DNA of 64,000 bases from Breviolum minutum Mf 1.05b.01 (GCA_000507305.1 DF239541.1:124001-188000); one strand, 5' to 3'. Positions 11,801-22,772 are shown, counted from the stretch's first letter. Translations and numbers: made by a program. The notes: a model not told the origin generated them from the sequence alone.

Positions 11801-14800
11801 ATGAAAAATTCTTTGAAAAACTTCAAAACAAGTTATCAACCTCTTACCCAGTAGCTCACTCCAGTTCCACTCATCCCTCATCTTATCTTCCGAAGCAAAC
11901 TCACCCTGGACATCAATATCGTGTTGCAACATGTCACTCCTCAGGACTTCACATTCTTCAATGAATGCGTCCTATCAGGGGTCCAAACAAATCAATGAAC
12001 CAACCCCTAAGACATTTCGGGGCCAATCAACAAAGTACCAGCTTAACAAGTATGAAAACTTTTACATCGGGCAACTATCGTTAAAAACAGTTCCTGAAGT
12101 GATTTCCCCCTAGGCCCTAGGGTGCCACTTGAGTAACATTTGGGTTTCAAAAGCCAATTCCAACTTTCACCCCCGGTCCGGAGAAAATCCAACCGATTGA
12201 AACAATTGTTCCAACCCTTTGCGGCCCTTGCGACGGGATTTCCATTGCTGAACTATTTCAGCAGACACCTTGAACTCACCCTTAACATTTGGAGTAAAAA
12301 CCCTCCGCAGACGGCTGTCGATTGCAGCCTGGCTCAGCCTGAGCTTACCGGCCACAGGCTTCGGGGCCGCTGCATCACAAATGTCCGGAATCTTGGATAG
12401 TGCTGGCTCTGCCACAGCTTTGTCAACCTTACAATGGCTGGTGGGACCACCGCCATTGAATTTTTCCAGGGTGACCCCCAAAAAAAACATTCCAACTGTT
12501 TCGGGTTCTTAGATTATTTTGTGGATGATCAATGTGCAACCCAAATAGGGCCGACCAACAACTTGATATTACTTTGAAGGTCTTTGTTCAACAGCCAACA
12601 ACCAGATGGGTCTTGGTTCAAAAATCAAATTTCAAACACGGAAGAAAACAGTATTCTTTCTAGTTGGCAAGCTGCATTTTCACCGCCTAAAGGGCCTAAA
12701 GCTTTAGACAGTTGAAGATCCAAATCTTCATCCACATCCGACATGTCCGCCATCCCATAGAGATCAACTTCAGCTGGGGGTGGAGATTGATGTTCCATTT
12801 CTTCAGCGGTACCGGTACCATTACTCATAGAGGGAGTCACTGGGTTTGCCATAGATGGACTTTCCTGACTTTCCATAGCCAGGAATGAAGAAAACAGGAG
12901 AGGCTACCGTTCCCAAATCGGAGCCCTTAAAACAGTCTATCATCCGCAAACAAAATCACTTCAACTTATGGTTGGAAACCAATTTCTTTGCTATCAATAC
13001 TATCAAGTCTCAGTGGTAGGAGACCGGAAAAGTGAATCATCCATACCATTTTGCCCAAGGTCACCACGGCCCTCCAACAGTTCCAGCTCTGCTTGAAGTG
13101 CCTGGGACAGTGAAAGGTGGCTACTGGGGTGGGGTTCCAAGGTCCTATCACCCTAAACGGAAAAGTGGTGGGGCGTTTCTACACTTAAGCAGCTTTATGA
13201 TTCTTGATCAAAAACATTCACTAGGCTAGATCAAGTGACCTGGTACTCCAATGCTAGGGCTTCATCCTCATCAGTCTTCACAAGAAGGCCAGTAGGTTGT
13301 GTTGCAACCGCTCTCATTCCAGCCGCAAGAGTTTCTGAAGACCATTGGGAGCTAGTCATGGATACCGGTAAGTCACTAGCTTCACTACCTTGAACCCAGA
13401 GCCTATATAAGCCCAACAGGTCTCCATGGTTCAGGGTCACATGAATACTAACGTTTCCCACATTTCCATGAACAATAAGAAGACCATGAACAATTTTCCA
13501 AAGGTTTCACGCAAAGTCACACCTCAAACCTTTTGCCCCCACCTGCGACTGTTGTTAGTACAACAATTCATCAAATTATCCACTGGAAAGGTCTTGTAAG
13601 CACTGGGTCCCATACCACCAAATTTCATCAAAAACCACTAGAAAAAAAAAACGCTTTTTCGCCGGGTAAAAACGCTTTTTCGCCGGGTAAAAACGCTTTT
13701 TCAAAAATCAGTTTGGGGATCTCCGGGGATTTTCTTTTGGTCGATGGGACCCATGAAAGCTTCAAGGCCTACAACTCTAAAGGTAAGGAAACCACTCTGG
13801 CGTTAATGCCAAGTACTGTGATCGTTTAACATACTCGATCACCTCAGAAAGTTCACCCATACCACAGTCACTCCAAGGCAACGAGCCGACCAGTTCAGGC
13901 AATGGCGTGGTTTCATCAACCTGGGATTGCAGTTTGGGATCCTAGACTTGTGATTTCCAGGAAGGCTCGAACTTTTAGTGAACACTGAACACATCCAAAT
14001 GTAGAAGGTTTTTCAAGGGTCAGTTTTCAGGACTCAAAGTTCTTTGGGGGGTTGTTCAAAAGACCTTTCACAATTCAAATATCTTCAGATAAAGCACAAA
14101 CCAAGAAACATCTATGTGAACATGAGGTGGCTGCTTTGCCATTTCTGGGAAGAGCTGTACCACTTTAGAAGCAAAGGGAGCGGGATATTTCCTCAGAAGT
14201 GAATACACTTAAGCAAACACCTATACTATCCAAAAGCTACTTTTTGCTTTGGGGCGGTGGACTATTTCAAACCCTGAACCAAAAACATGTTTCCTGAAAA
14301 CAATACCACAAACAAATTCCAGGCTCTGGCTTTCCTTGAGACTTGAAGTTCCAACATATCTTGGTTGCCCTTCGCTATCTATGTATCTGCGTGTTGTCGT
14401 TTTAGCCCGTCTCCTTTTCCCTCTCGGTACCGGTCCCAGATCCAGATCCCTAAAGGTGCCGTTGTTTGTAATCACCATTGTGGGTTTCATGGTTGGGGCA
14501 TTGTAGTGCCGCATCCAGAAATCCACTTTGAATACCTAAGCTCCCCCAAAAGGCCACAGCGTTGTTGTTTGGGCTATGGTGGGCACAACATGTGGGTAGT
14601 TACAGCAAATCTATGGTTAAGGCCCATCAAGAGAAGATTGGTAGATTCACCTATTGGCAGTGAAACGGTTCCACTATAATCTCCAACTTGTTTTTTCCAT
14701 ATTCAAGGGTTTAAGTTTAGTTTAGTTTTGGAAAGGTAGTGTTTACTTTCCTTGGGTTCAACAAAGCTTCCACCAATTACAAAAATCAAAGAAACTTTTC

Positions 14801-17800
14801 CAGCAGCATTTTGGATGGTACGCAAAGCCCACTTCAGCCACGGATGTAGAAGCAAGGAAGAATGGGCTGGGTTTTCAATTATGAAGTTGTGACCGAGGAA
14901 ATGTAGTAGCACCACCATGAGGCCAACCCTGGAAGGGGATTTGAAATCACCAAAGTAGTACAACTCGACCAATTTTCTTAAAGATCCGAATTTGATTCAG
15001 TTACAATATTTCTTGGAACCAACAACAGTTTTACAAGGTATCTCTCCTTGCCACCATGCGGTTAGCAGCTCTCACTGATGCCAACGTGATATCACCATAA
15101 GGAGTTAAGATATCCCGCTTGGATGTTGCGATGTTCACTGCTGACCAAGTTGAACAAACCACCGCAATAGTGAAGAGGGCGGCTGTAGTGCAACCATTGA
15201 GGGCCATGGTGAGTGCTAACCTACAGTTGGGGTATTTCTATGTTGAAAACCTATTCGAACAAAACGTTGAACATACACAATCATAAACTTACATGGTTTT
15301 AAACATCCCAAAATAAACCAAGGGGCACAAACCCTGCAGACCCATTCAAGTCCATGGCGCCACGAGGCAACTTACCCCTTTTTTTCTTATAAGGGTTCCG
15401 TATCGGTAAAAAAGTAAGGTCACAAGCCCTACTCTTCAGCCCCACCCAATGTGCAAAACGAGCGATGCGAGCAATTCCGGCAAATAGTTCTACCACCTGT
15501 AATCCTCCAAGGCTTTCTTGGTCAGGAACTTCAAGGTGAGAAATCAGAATCACTAGCACGATGAATGCCTCAGAATTATGGGGGTCACCCTTTTTCATTC
15601 AAAGTATTCCGAAAAAAAAACATTGACTTCCTCGATCATCACTAATCTAGTGTCACCCACCCAGAAGAAAAATAAAACAATCGCATGTCCTCATCACCCT
15701 TTGCAGTATGTTTCCCAAAATACTTACATTGAAATAGGTCTACATACATCACAGACTTTGGGGGATTTTTCTCACACAGGAAAGAATTTAGAAAAGAGAC
15801 CTTCGGAACTTTCATGGCAACCATTCGCCGTACAGCCAATCCCACATGAGGTGGCAGCATTGCAAGGGTTCAAGGCTCCACAGGGGGATGGGAATTTCCC
15901 TGGAACACAGCTTCAAAAATTGATCCTAAAATTGCAGGATTGATTGTTTTGTTTTTTTGGTCAGATGCCAAAGTTGGTGGATATCACATAAATGAATGGG
16001 CAAATCCTGAAAGACTAGGAAGTTGCATCTTGAAAAACATCCACCATCCACAGCACTTTCCAGTTTCCCAATCATGCCGGCGTAGCGTTCAAAGAAACCC
16101 GACCGAGCAAGAAATCCCTGCCCTCTTCTCAACTTTTTGGGCATCCTGGAGTGCAGGGGGGGGGGTGTCCAACAAAAAGCGTGGAAGGAAGAACTCACCA
16201 AGGTCTTGGCTCCAAAAACATCTTTGGGAAATTTGTTTGTGGAGAATATGTTCTGATTGCCAAATATGATAGTATCTATACTTTTCGCTGCCAACGTATC
16301 ATCATAACTTATCACTACTACTAGTTTGGAAGTATTATAGGTATCACTATGGCACAGTATTATCCGCAAGTATCGCTAGTATTAAACCAAAGTATCATCC
16401 ATAACTATCGCTATCACTATACCAAAGCATCATCCATAAGAAAGAGCCCTTTCCTGCAACACTTGCTTTTCCCCCATCATCCCAAATCTCTACGGCTAAT
16501 GCTTGCTGCAGGTGGGCAAATGCATCTAGCCCACAGCTAGCAACCGGTTGCTACGACAACCAGCGAGGAGTAGCCAGGACTGAGTTCCGCATACAAACGC
16601 AATCAAACGCAATCTGATACGTTCGAGAAATCTCCCCAGAGTCCCGTCAAAAGGTACTGAAGTAAGAGCCTACATCAATATACCACCAGATGAGGGTAAA
16701 AAGAACTTTGATTGTTCAACACCTTTGGAAACATATAGAACGAGCGTGATAAGATTTAAAAGGCAGGACTGGGGCACCAGGTCAAAACTCCGGCTCTAGG
16801 CTTCTAGGCCACAGCACCATCACTCTAAGGTGTCTCAAGTAGCTTCTTGCCTTAGATGCGAGTGAATTGGAAATGGAATTCTTTCTTGGTGATTGTGTTT
16901 ATTCTATTTTCTATGGGTCTACTTTATTATTGGGGGGGGTGTAAAAATTGTAAAAAAGACTTCTATTGAAACAAAAAAATCAACAAGATACTCACCCGAT
17001 CGGATTTCATGAAGCCTTCCACGTGTTGCTTAGCAATGCGGACATAGTCATCCTTCTTGGCATTGGATGGGGCCGAATAAAAAGAAGCATTGCACAAAGT
17101 AAAGAATGAGGATTGTAGTGATGATGGTGCCCTCACTTTATCGGAAATGAACTTGTTGAAGACCTCCCGAATGGCATCAAACTTGGCCAAAGCGTGCTCA
17201 TCGGTTGGGATCCATCGGCCCCCCCAAGTACGAGGTTCAACCGGTTCAGTCTCCACAGGCTTTTCCACAACCCCATCAGCACCTTTCCCGGTTTTCTTTT
17301 GAACTTTCTTGGTACGTTCGTCTTTGGCATCTTCATCGACCTTCTCCTCAACCTTCTTCTTCTTGCTGATCCTGGACCTGGGCTGAGATGGTGGAATCTC
17401 CTCCTTCTCCTTCTCAGTATCCTTCACCTGCTTGGAGCGTTTGGGCTTCGTCTCGGCCTTCTTGTCATCAACCTTTGGGGTGTCCCGCTTTTTCTGTTTG
17501 GTTTTGGAAGCATCTTCTTGATCCTTCTCATCGGGGGTGTCACTTTTCTTGGGATCGCCCCGGCCACGACCCCGGCCACGACCACGCCCTCGGACCCGGA
17601 AGCGAGCCAGGGACCATCTGATTTCTGCACAGTCTACAGTCAGATGCTCTACCAACTGAGCTATAGCCGGAATGGCATGTGGCCACAGGCTACAACTATT
17701 CTTCTTGTAATCATTTGCTGCACCTCACAGGGGGCGGGATGATTTAGAGCGTTTTTTTTTTGACAAGAACAACTCAGCAAGATTGGTGTACAAAAACCCT

Positions 17801-20206
17801 GTTCACGCCTAGTGACCATAGGCACCTGACAGGGCGTAAAGTTGTGAGGGCAAAGCGTAGAGTTTTAAGTTCTTACATTTTTTAGTTTAGTGTTCAAGCT
17901 CTTGGGGGTGACATGATGGTATGATCTTGTTTGTTCCCCAAGCAGACCTCAGCTTCAAGAACCTCTTCAGGAAGTGCAGCATTTGGCACTTCTGAAGGTG
18001 CGGCGGATGGAGGGGCTGAAGGCTGATCTGGCTCAGGGTGAGCAATCTTCGGTTCTTCATCTTTTGGTTGTAATTGTGGCTCAGGGTCAGCAATCTTCGG
18101 TTCTTCATCTTTTGGTGGTAGTTCTGGCTCAGGGTCAGCTATCTTCGGCTCTTCATGTTTTGATGGTGAGTCCTCTCAATTCAGGGAACCCAAAACTTAA
18201 GCTGTTGAAGGAAAGATGTTGGGAAATCCATACTATGAGCCATACATTTGTACCCAAAACTTTGAGTCTTTGTCCGGTAGCTAATGTTACTTAGTTTGAC
18301 CTGAATCTGAACATCGGGGCATTTCAGGAAGATTTCAGAACAGATTGAACATACAGTCCTCAACCGTGAGTGTCTCAAAGGTGGTAAATCCAGGAGCTTC
18401 AGAAGATGATGTCTCATAGGGCAACGTCTCAATGTTGTCGACATTACCTGGAAGAACTAGGATGCCCAAAAACCAAAACAGAATCTAACAAAGACTACAA
18501 AAAGACAATACAATATACAAAAGACAGTTTAAAGTAAAGACAGTTTAAAGTTTTGTATAAATTGTATATTGTATATAGTCTTTTTGTAGTCTTTGTTAGA
18601 TTCATAATTTTGAATCAACTTTTCAAAACTTAAAGGTGGTGGGGGGTTGTTGGAAGTAGGAAAGAGTGAGCCAATGGGATATCAAGTCACCAAGATTGGC
18701 AGTGCTTTGGGCTCGCTGCATCCTTTCACCATCTCTGGCTTCCATTTGCTTCCTGAAGGGGGCCAACTTGGTTGAAAAGGAAATAAATTGATCAACACTA
18801 AAGAGTTGGATTGACATCTTCCCCTTTAGCTGGTGTCTTTTTCAATCTGTTTGGACCCAGAAACGGCTGGAAAAAGACACCTGTAAAAGTAGCCCCTGGT
18901 AACCACTTTACCACGCTGGTTTTGCAGACGGTCGGTGAACATCTCTTTGAAAAAAAGGGGGAAGCATTGGTTTTCAAACAGTGTACCCAAACAGTGCCCC
19001 CCACCTCAATTCCACAAGCCGTTCTTGCACCTTCCTCTTGCGTTCCAGCGTTGCAGGACTAAGCGGTGCTGGCGGGCCCATGCAAACTGAGGCACTAGCA
19101 GCTGGGGGAGATGGAGATGGTGCCGGTGGGGAAAGTGTTTCTGGCTGGGTTCCATCGCAGTTTCCCATGACTGCAAGGGTTGGATATTTCTGAGAAAAGT
19201 TTTTCCACTCCTCATCAGTCATCCCATGTCCATGTTCCAACTCAACTGGTTCAATTGGATCATCACCATTGGTGTTTTCAGGGGTTTGCTCCGGCTCAGT
19301 GGTTGTAACGGATCCATCATCATGTTCAGCTGCAGGCTCAACTACCCCATCTTCAATAGAGAGTTGGGTGGTGGTGGAAATGTCAGAATTGAGAGCACTT
19401 AAGGCACCAGCATTGGACTCAGAGGAGGGGTTGCCCCATACAAAGTCAAAGATCTCCCAAACGGCTTTCAACTGTTGATCCTTGATGGTGGGAAAAAGTA
19501 ACGACAAAGATAACCACCAAAAAATAGAAATAAGAAAAACTTGGTTGCCAACCAATATCAATCACATAATCAAACACATGTAAAACAAGTGGGGGAAATC
19601 CAAACCAGTTGAACCGCTGTTACTTTTTCTTAGTCGAGATTCTCTCGGCCCTTCCGCCCCTGTCAACCATCGCCTCAAAACATGACTAAAGAGCCGTTTG
19701 ATGCCCCACGCGTCCAGATCAACTTTGGATGCATCCTCGGGCAGAGCCATTAAGCTGCGCCAGGCACTCACCTTGAGGGTTGGGGAGTGCATAAAGAAAA
19801 TCTTCTGAGATGACTTTGGGTTAGGCTCAGAGAGTAAAGTAGTGTTTATCAGCAATTTTTTTTTGCATCGGAGACCGAAGTGATATTTCAAAGCGAGCCC
19901 AAAGAACCAAGGGATTATTAATTTTAGGTTTAGGTTTGAAATTTGTTTCATTTTCTCAATCTTTATCCCCACCTCCGATCGCAGCAAGGCGATAGGTATG
20001 GCAGAAGGCTGGTCGCAAAGCTGAACCCACCATTGAGACGTTATCTCAAGTAGTTTGTGGTTCAATGCAGCCGCTTTCATGCTAGCTACACCAGTTGCTT
20101 CCGGTTTCAACCAAGTGGTTAGGACACCTTGTTGCCTCCCCCGATTTCGCAACATAGTATCCGCTTCCCAGTCAGCTGATAAAGGAACTGGTGACAACTC
20201 TGCCAT
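7043..20206 (-). CDS. 22-exon dinoflagellate-type gene of about 1,900 codons, unknown function
   Basis: Exons in coding order are 20206-19973, 19771-~19658, 19480-19005, 18752-18691, 18447-18359, 18172-17944, 17588-16996, 15496-15333, 15220-15047, 14928-14796, 14535-14335, 13920-13824, 13388-13240, 12864-12673, 12427-12171, 11252-11068, 10797-10659, 10549-10460, 10353-10291, 9902-9732, 9099-9006 and 8833-7043. The phases join without a frame break. The start is MAELSPVPLS at 20206 and the stop is at 7043. Donors are about half GT, the rest GA or GC; acceptors are nearly all AG|G. The least certain joins are the end of exon 2, exons 12-13 (a missing small exon is possible) and exon 21. Catalytic function is unknown. 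The C-terminal third and the RG/Rossmann parts resemble protein families present in very many copies in Symbiodinium, so the gene may be a mobile or domesticated element gene. Confidence 0.7.
9006..13920 (-). CDS. Exons 12-21: acidic linker, conserved WK-segment, coiled coil and basic tail
   Basis: Exon 12 reads VDETTPLPELVGSLPWSDCG followed by GELSEVIEYVKR. Exon 14 is acidic (AEVDLYGMADMSDVDEDLDL). Exon 15 carries KLRLSQAAIDSRLRRVFTPN and VKGEFKVSAEIVQQWKSRRK, a pattern (RLRR..G.F.V....WK..R.GR) I recall from abundant dinoflagellate proteins. Exon 16 is Lys/Gly-rich. Exon 17 is DSSDSEGEDPKQLAAAEAAD, acidic then helical. Exons 18 and 19 together form LTKRVAKLDIGLQKFTSRKE and LSQLQTLKMKQKIETTMVSL, a likely coiled coil. 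Exon 20 is a basic tail (PRRRPKGDAVARAKAKAKAK). Exon 21 is AAAVASAVADG. All phases agree; exon 21 has an acceptor without the usual G and is the weakest. Confidence 0.55.
13649..13702. repeat. Short tandem repeat, 20-base unit, nearly three copies
   Basis: The unit AAAACGCTTTTTCGCCGGGT occurs twice in full and a third time truncated. It lies in the intron between exons 12 and 13 of the 22-exon gene. Confidence 0.9.
14335..15496 (-). CDS. Exons 8-11: methyltransferase-like Rossmann module
   Basis: Exon 8 opens with VVELFAGIARIARFAHWVGL, which resembles C5 DNA methyltransferase motif I (D/E-L-F-A-G-x-G). It is followed by MDLNGSAG. Exon 9 carries FTIAVVCSTWSAVNIATSKR, placed like motif IV (PPCQ-x-F-S), with a Cys but no Pro-Cys. 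It continues TPYGDITLASVRAANRMVAR. Exon 10 carries GHNFIIENPAHSSLLLHPWL, placed like the ENV of motif VI. Exon 11 reads FWMRHYNAPTMKPTMVIT and ends with a basic RGKRRRAKTTTRRYID. The four exons join in phases 2, 2, 0 and 0. The order I-IV-VI fits a degenerate methyltransferase fold; activity cannot be judged because the catalytic Pro-Cys is altered. Confidence 0.55.
16996..17588 (-). CDS. Exon 7: RG-repeat, Lys/Glu-rich linker and conserved WGGRW segment
   Basis: After a CCGAG|G acceptor the exon begins RGRGRGRGRGDPKKSD, an RGG-like stretch typical of nucleic-acid-binding tails. About 100 residues rich in Lys, Glu and Asp follow, with several bipartite nuclear-signal-like clusters (for example SRISKKKKVEEKVDED). 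The end is folded-looking: RTWGGRWIPTDEHALAKFDA, IREVFNKFISDKV, then FYSAPSNAKKDDYVRIAKQH. That last block resembles a domain I associate with many Symbiodinium proteins (a Gly-Arg-aromatic motif followed by F-A-I-R-x-x-F). The donor is GTGAGT. Nuclear location is an inference from the basic clusters. Confidence 0.65.
17588..17670 (-). tRNA. tRNA-Tyr(GTA)-like relic with an intron, probably a pseudogene
   Basis: Read on the minus strand, TAGCTCAGTTGGTAGAGC is a perfect D-arm/A-box. An anticodon stem ATCTGA pairs with TCAGAT around CTGTA, which contains the GTA anticodon. About 11 extra bases after the anticodon would be a tRNA intron in the usual place. The T-arm is CCTGG/CCGGG with loop CTCGCTT, and the B-box differs from consensus at a few bases. 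The acceptor stem (CCGGCTA against TCCGAGG) pairs poorly, so a functional tRNA is unlikely. It fills the end of the intron before exon 7 of the 22-exon gene. Confidence 0.55.
17944..20206 (-). CDS. N-terminal exons 1-6 of the 22-exon gene
   Basis: Exon 1 encodes MAELSPVPLSADWEADTMLR and a helical stretch ending in ALLRSE. Exon 2 reads VSAWRSLMALPEDASKVDLD and DAWGIKRLFSHVLRRWL. Exon 3 is acidic and Thr/Pro-rich, ending with an ERKRKVQERLVEL helix. Exon 4 continues it as RKQMEARDGERMQRAQSTAN, which is likely a coiled coil. Exon 6 holds three tandem copies of a 15-residue unit with the core PKDEEPKIADPEP. The low-complexity acidic composition suggests a flexible or protein-binding arm. Phases are 0, 0, 2, 1, 0 and 1 at successive exon ends and each matches the next exon start. 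Confidence 0.65.
18481..18602. repeat. Long palindrome inside an intron
   Basis: GAATCTAACAAAGACTAC at the left end is the complement of GTAGTCTTTGTTAGATTC at the right end. Pairing continues through AAAAAGAC/GTCTTTTT and the ATACAATATAC blocks. A tandem AAAGACAGTTTAAAGT-like duplication sits in the loop. It occupies about half of the 243-base intron between exons 4 and 5 of the 22-exon gene and looks like a non-autonomous hairpin transposon. Confidence 0.85.
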
Positions 20207-20271
20207 CTTGGGCTAAACCAAAACACCAAAGAGTTTGAGCACTAGAAACGCTCCAGGTTAGGTATCAAAGT

Positions 20272-20547
20272 TTACCTATCATGTTCCATCCTTTTGGCCA
20301 ACATTTTGCCCTCCACCCTTGGTCCTCCAACATGGTGCGACCCTTTTGTATCTTCACTTGGTACCTGGAGAGGCCCCACTCCCTTCAATGGCGGGCTGGC
20401 AATAGCACACATCGATTTGAAAAAGTCAATTGTGGGGGGGCGCACGTGTCCAGGTTGGTAGGAAACCATGGGTAGGACAGGCCATTGGCTGTGGATTGAT
20501 TGCTTTATTGAAGACCCATTACCAAAACTAGACACCATTTGAATCAT
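20272..20547 (-). other. Open frame upstream of the 22-exon gene, status unclear
   Basis: A 91-codon open frame (TIDFFKSMCAIASPPLKGVG in its middle) ends about 65 bases before the ATG of the 22-exon gene. It could be a 5' untranslated or alternative first exon. No splice join to exon 1 is evident, so I keep it as unassigned. Confidence 0.25.
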
Positions 20548-20859
20548 CTCAAGTAGATAACTTTATCTTAATTGCTGATTTGTGCACATGACACTTTTAA
20601 GGTGAGGCTTGGAACATCTAGTGTTGAACATGTTTTGTCAAAACCATTGAAAACCAATAAAATGAGGAAAAATCAAAAAACGCTCGGAGCCAAAAAAAAC
20701 AACACTAGCCCAAAAGAACGATTTTTTCTGAAAGAGCAATAAAAATGCACTAGTTGGAAGACACAGGTATACCTCTTATAAGGATTCTCCATTTTGCAGG
20801 TGGGGCCCGAGTGAACATCCCCCCAAAAAAACGGAGTGGATCGACCCGACAGCACATCC

Positions 20860-20951
20860 CATACCATCCATGGGACTGGTATATTTACCAACATTTACCA
20901 TAGAATCACCAGCAAATTTAGGTAGATATACCAGTCCCATGGTTGGTATGG
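20860..20951. repeat. Hairpin element, family B
   Basis: The outer arms CATACCATCCATGGGACTGG and CCAGTCCCATGGTTGGTATG are nearly perfect complements. Inner TATATTTACC / GGTAGATATA blocks pair as in the copies at 921 and 34213. Confidence 0.85.
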
Positions 20952-21115
20952 AATATCTGGATCCCAAATATACTACCCAAATGTTATATATATTATATAA
21001 TTATATACTACCCAAATATTTAGGGATCATAATAAACAATTATAAGGATCCCTATTTAAACAACCAAGATAACTCATGGAAAGGAAGCGACCCCGGGATT
21101 TTTTTTCGTCGCGAG

Positions 21116-21194
21116 TGTCATCTCCAAGGAAGACGGGGAGTTGGCAAGCGACTTTTTGCATCTCCGGGAGCAGTTTCTCAACGAGACCGTAGAG
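21116..21194 (+). CDS. Candidate exon, unknown protein
   Basis: The frame reads VISKEDGELASDFLHLREQF then LNETVE and closes at a GC donor (GAG|GCCTGA). It is amphipathic and acidic. The complementary strand is also open (RYSGLYGLVEKLLPEMQKVA), so the strand is uncertain. The plus reading is preferred because a convincing plus-strand terminal exon lies at 22686. Confidence 0.35.
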
Positions 21195-21821
21195 GCCTGA
21201 ATACCTCGGGGGGTTGGTGACTGAGACCCGGGTTACGGGGAAGGTGCTTTCCCCGTTTTGGTCGGTCAACCTGAAAATGGTTCATTGTTTTTTTTCATGG
21301 TGTTTCATTGGTTTTTGTTCATGGTGTTTCATGTTTTTTGTTTCATGTTGTTTTCATGTTTTTTTTTCTCGTGTTGTTTCATGTTTGTTTTTCGTGTTGT
21401 TTTTTCATGTTTTCATGTGTTTTTCATTGTTGTTTAATGTTTTGTTCATGGTTTTTCATGGTTGTTTGATGTTTTGTTCATGGTTTTTCATGGTGTTTTC
21501 TATCATTATGTTTTTTCATGGCTTTTCATTTTGCTTTAATGGTTTTTCACGTTTTTTTTCACTTACCCCCCCCTCAAAAAAAAGAAAGAAAAACTAACAT
21601 GACAATGGAAATTCAACCATTTGAAGATGTAAATTTCCTATGTATTGATATTGTGGATTTTCCATTGTCATTCCCCAAAAAATGAGTTCCCAAGATGGAT
21701 GGATTTTCTGAAAAAAAAAACAACAAATATCTCAAGCATTGTGTGTTTGGTAGTCCAAGGTTTCGGTCCGTTAGTTTGGGAGACCCTACGGACACAGCTA
21801 GAAGAGAAAGACCATAACTTG

Positions 21822-21910
21822 GTGGTGGTTTCATTTTTTCATGTTCCCCTTATTTGGGGAAGATTCCCATTTTGACTAATATTTTTCAAAGGGGGTGAAA
21901 CCACCAACTA
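21822..21910. repeat. Hairpin element, family C
   Basis: GGTGGTGGTTTCA at the left pairs with GTGAAACCACCAACT at the right, around a TTTGGGGAAGATTCCCATTT core shared with the copies at 23729 and 45866. Confidence 0.8.
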
Positions 21911-22140
21911 GATAAAGTTTGGAATGGTTTCATCCTTGTACTGGACCAAAAAAAACAGTTCCCATCACTCATCAGCGTTACACCTGTGTTGTTCAAGTTC
22001 AACAGTTCTCAGCTGCAGGATTTCCATTTTAGCATGATAGACGCTACTGTAGATGTTGTTTAGTTTTGATCAGGTTACCTTAGGATGACATGATCCATTT
22101 GGATGACCTGATCCTTGCGCTGCAAATGATAATGTTTGCA

Positions 22141-22366
22141 TTAAACAAAACAAAAGAAAAGGTGCTTGTAGTGTAGACCAACAAGACTCTTGGTGTTGTC
22201 CACAAATTCAGGTGAGCGCTGATCAACAGCAATGGGCTGTGTAGTTGTACTTGCAATACAGGAGGTGAAACAACTACCAGTATTATCGATCAAATCAATC
22301 ATGAAAGTATGGATCCTATCATCGACTAAAGCTGCATCATGAAATGCGTCAAGGTTGTTTTTAAAC
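22141..22366 (-). CDS. AT-rich open frame with acceptor, unknown
   Basis: After an AAG|G acceptor the minus strand is open for 74 codons: FKNNLDAFHDAALVDDRIHT, FMIDLIDNTGSCFTSCIAST, TTQPIAVDQRSPEFVDNTK. It ends at TAA or at an earlier unrecognised donor. Codon use is more AT-rich than in the 22-exon gene. I do not recognise the protein. It resembles the AT-rich frames at 47721 and 63012 in style only. Confidence 0.4.
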
Positions 22367-22499
22367 CTTCGAACAGGTCAGGACATATGTTTCTCACCCA
22401 ACAAAGTCAAGATAGTTTGAAGTTTGACACCCATAAGCATATGTCCTAAATTGCAGAGATTTCCTCTTGTGGGGAGTGATTTTTAGGTTCCGTTGCTGC

Positions 22500-22610
22500 A
22501 TATTAATATATTTGATATACGCTATTTATATATATATATATATTTATCTACATATATAAATATGTATCTATATATACACATGTGTATCATGTATACAAAT
22601 ATACATGTTT
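22500..22610. repeat. AT-rich (TA)n tract
   Basis: Runs of TATATATA and related ATACACATG words. Similar tracts occur at 27000-27130, 32062-32122, 37360-37385, 37980-38035, 56510-56590 and 60080-60105. Confidence 0.85.
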
Positions 22611-22685
22611 CTATTGTTGAAAAATACAAGCACCTCCACAGCCAAAGAAGGATTAGTCCCATTTGATGAATTTCCGCTATGAAAG

Positions 22686-22772
22686 GCCCACTATCACATC
22701 GATGAGCGTATCCAACCCTACACCAAGGAGGACTTTGGGGTACCACCACCGTTGGTGTTCGAAGACGTTTAG
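22686..22772 (+). CDS. Candidate terminal exon, unknown protein
   Basis: An AG|G acceptor (GAAAG|GCC) opens 28 codons reading AHYHIDERIQPYTKEDFG then VPPPLVFEDV and a TAG stop. The peptide is Pro/Tyr/Asp-rich and looks like a true C-terminus. Exons upstream are not established. Confidence 0.45.
   Translation, partial: AHYHIDERIQPYTKEDFGVPPPLVFEDV

Noticed and set aside
20202-20218. Possible spliced-leader relic (GCCATCTTGGGCTAAA)
   Set aside because: It differs from the dinoflagellate spliced leader at several positions and overlaps the start codon of the minus-strand gene; the likeness is chance.
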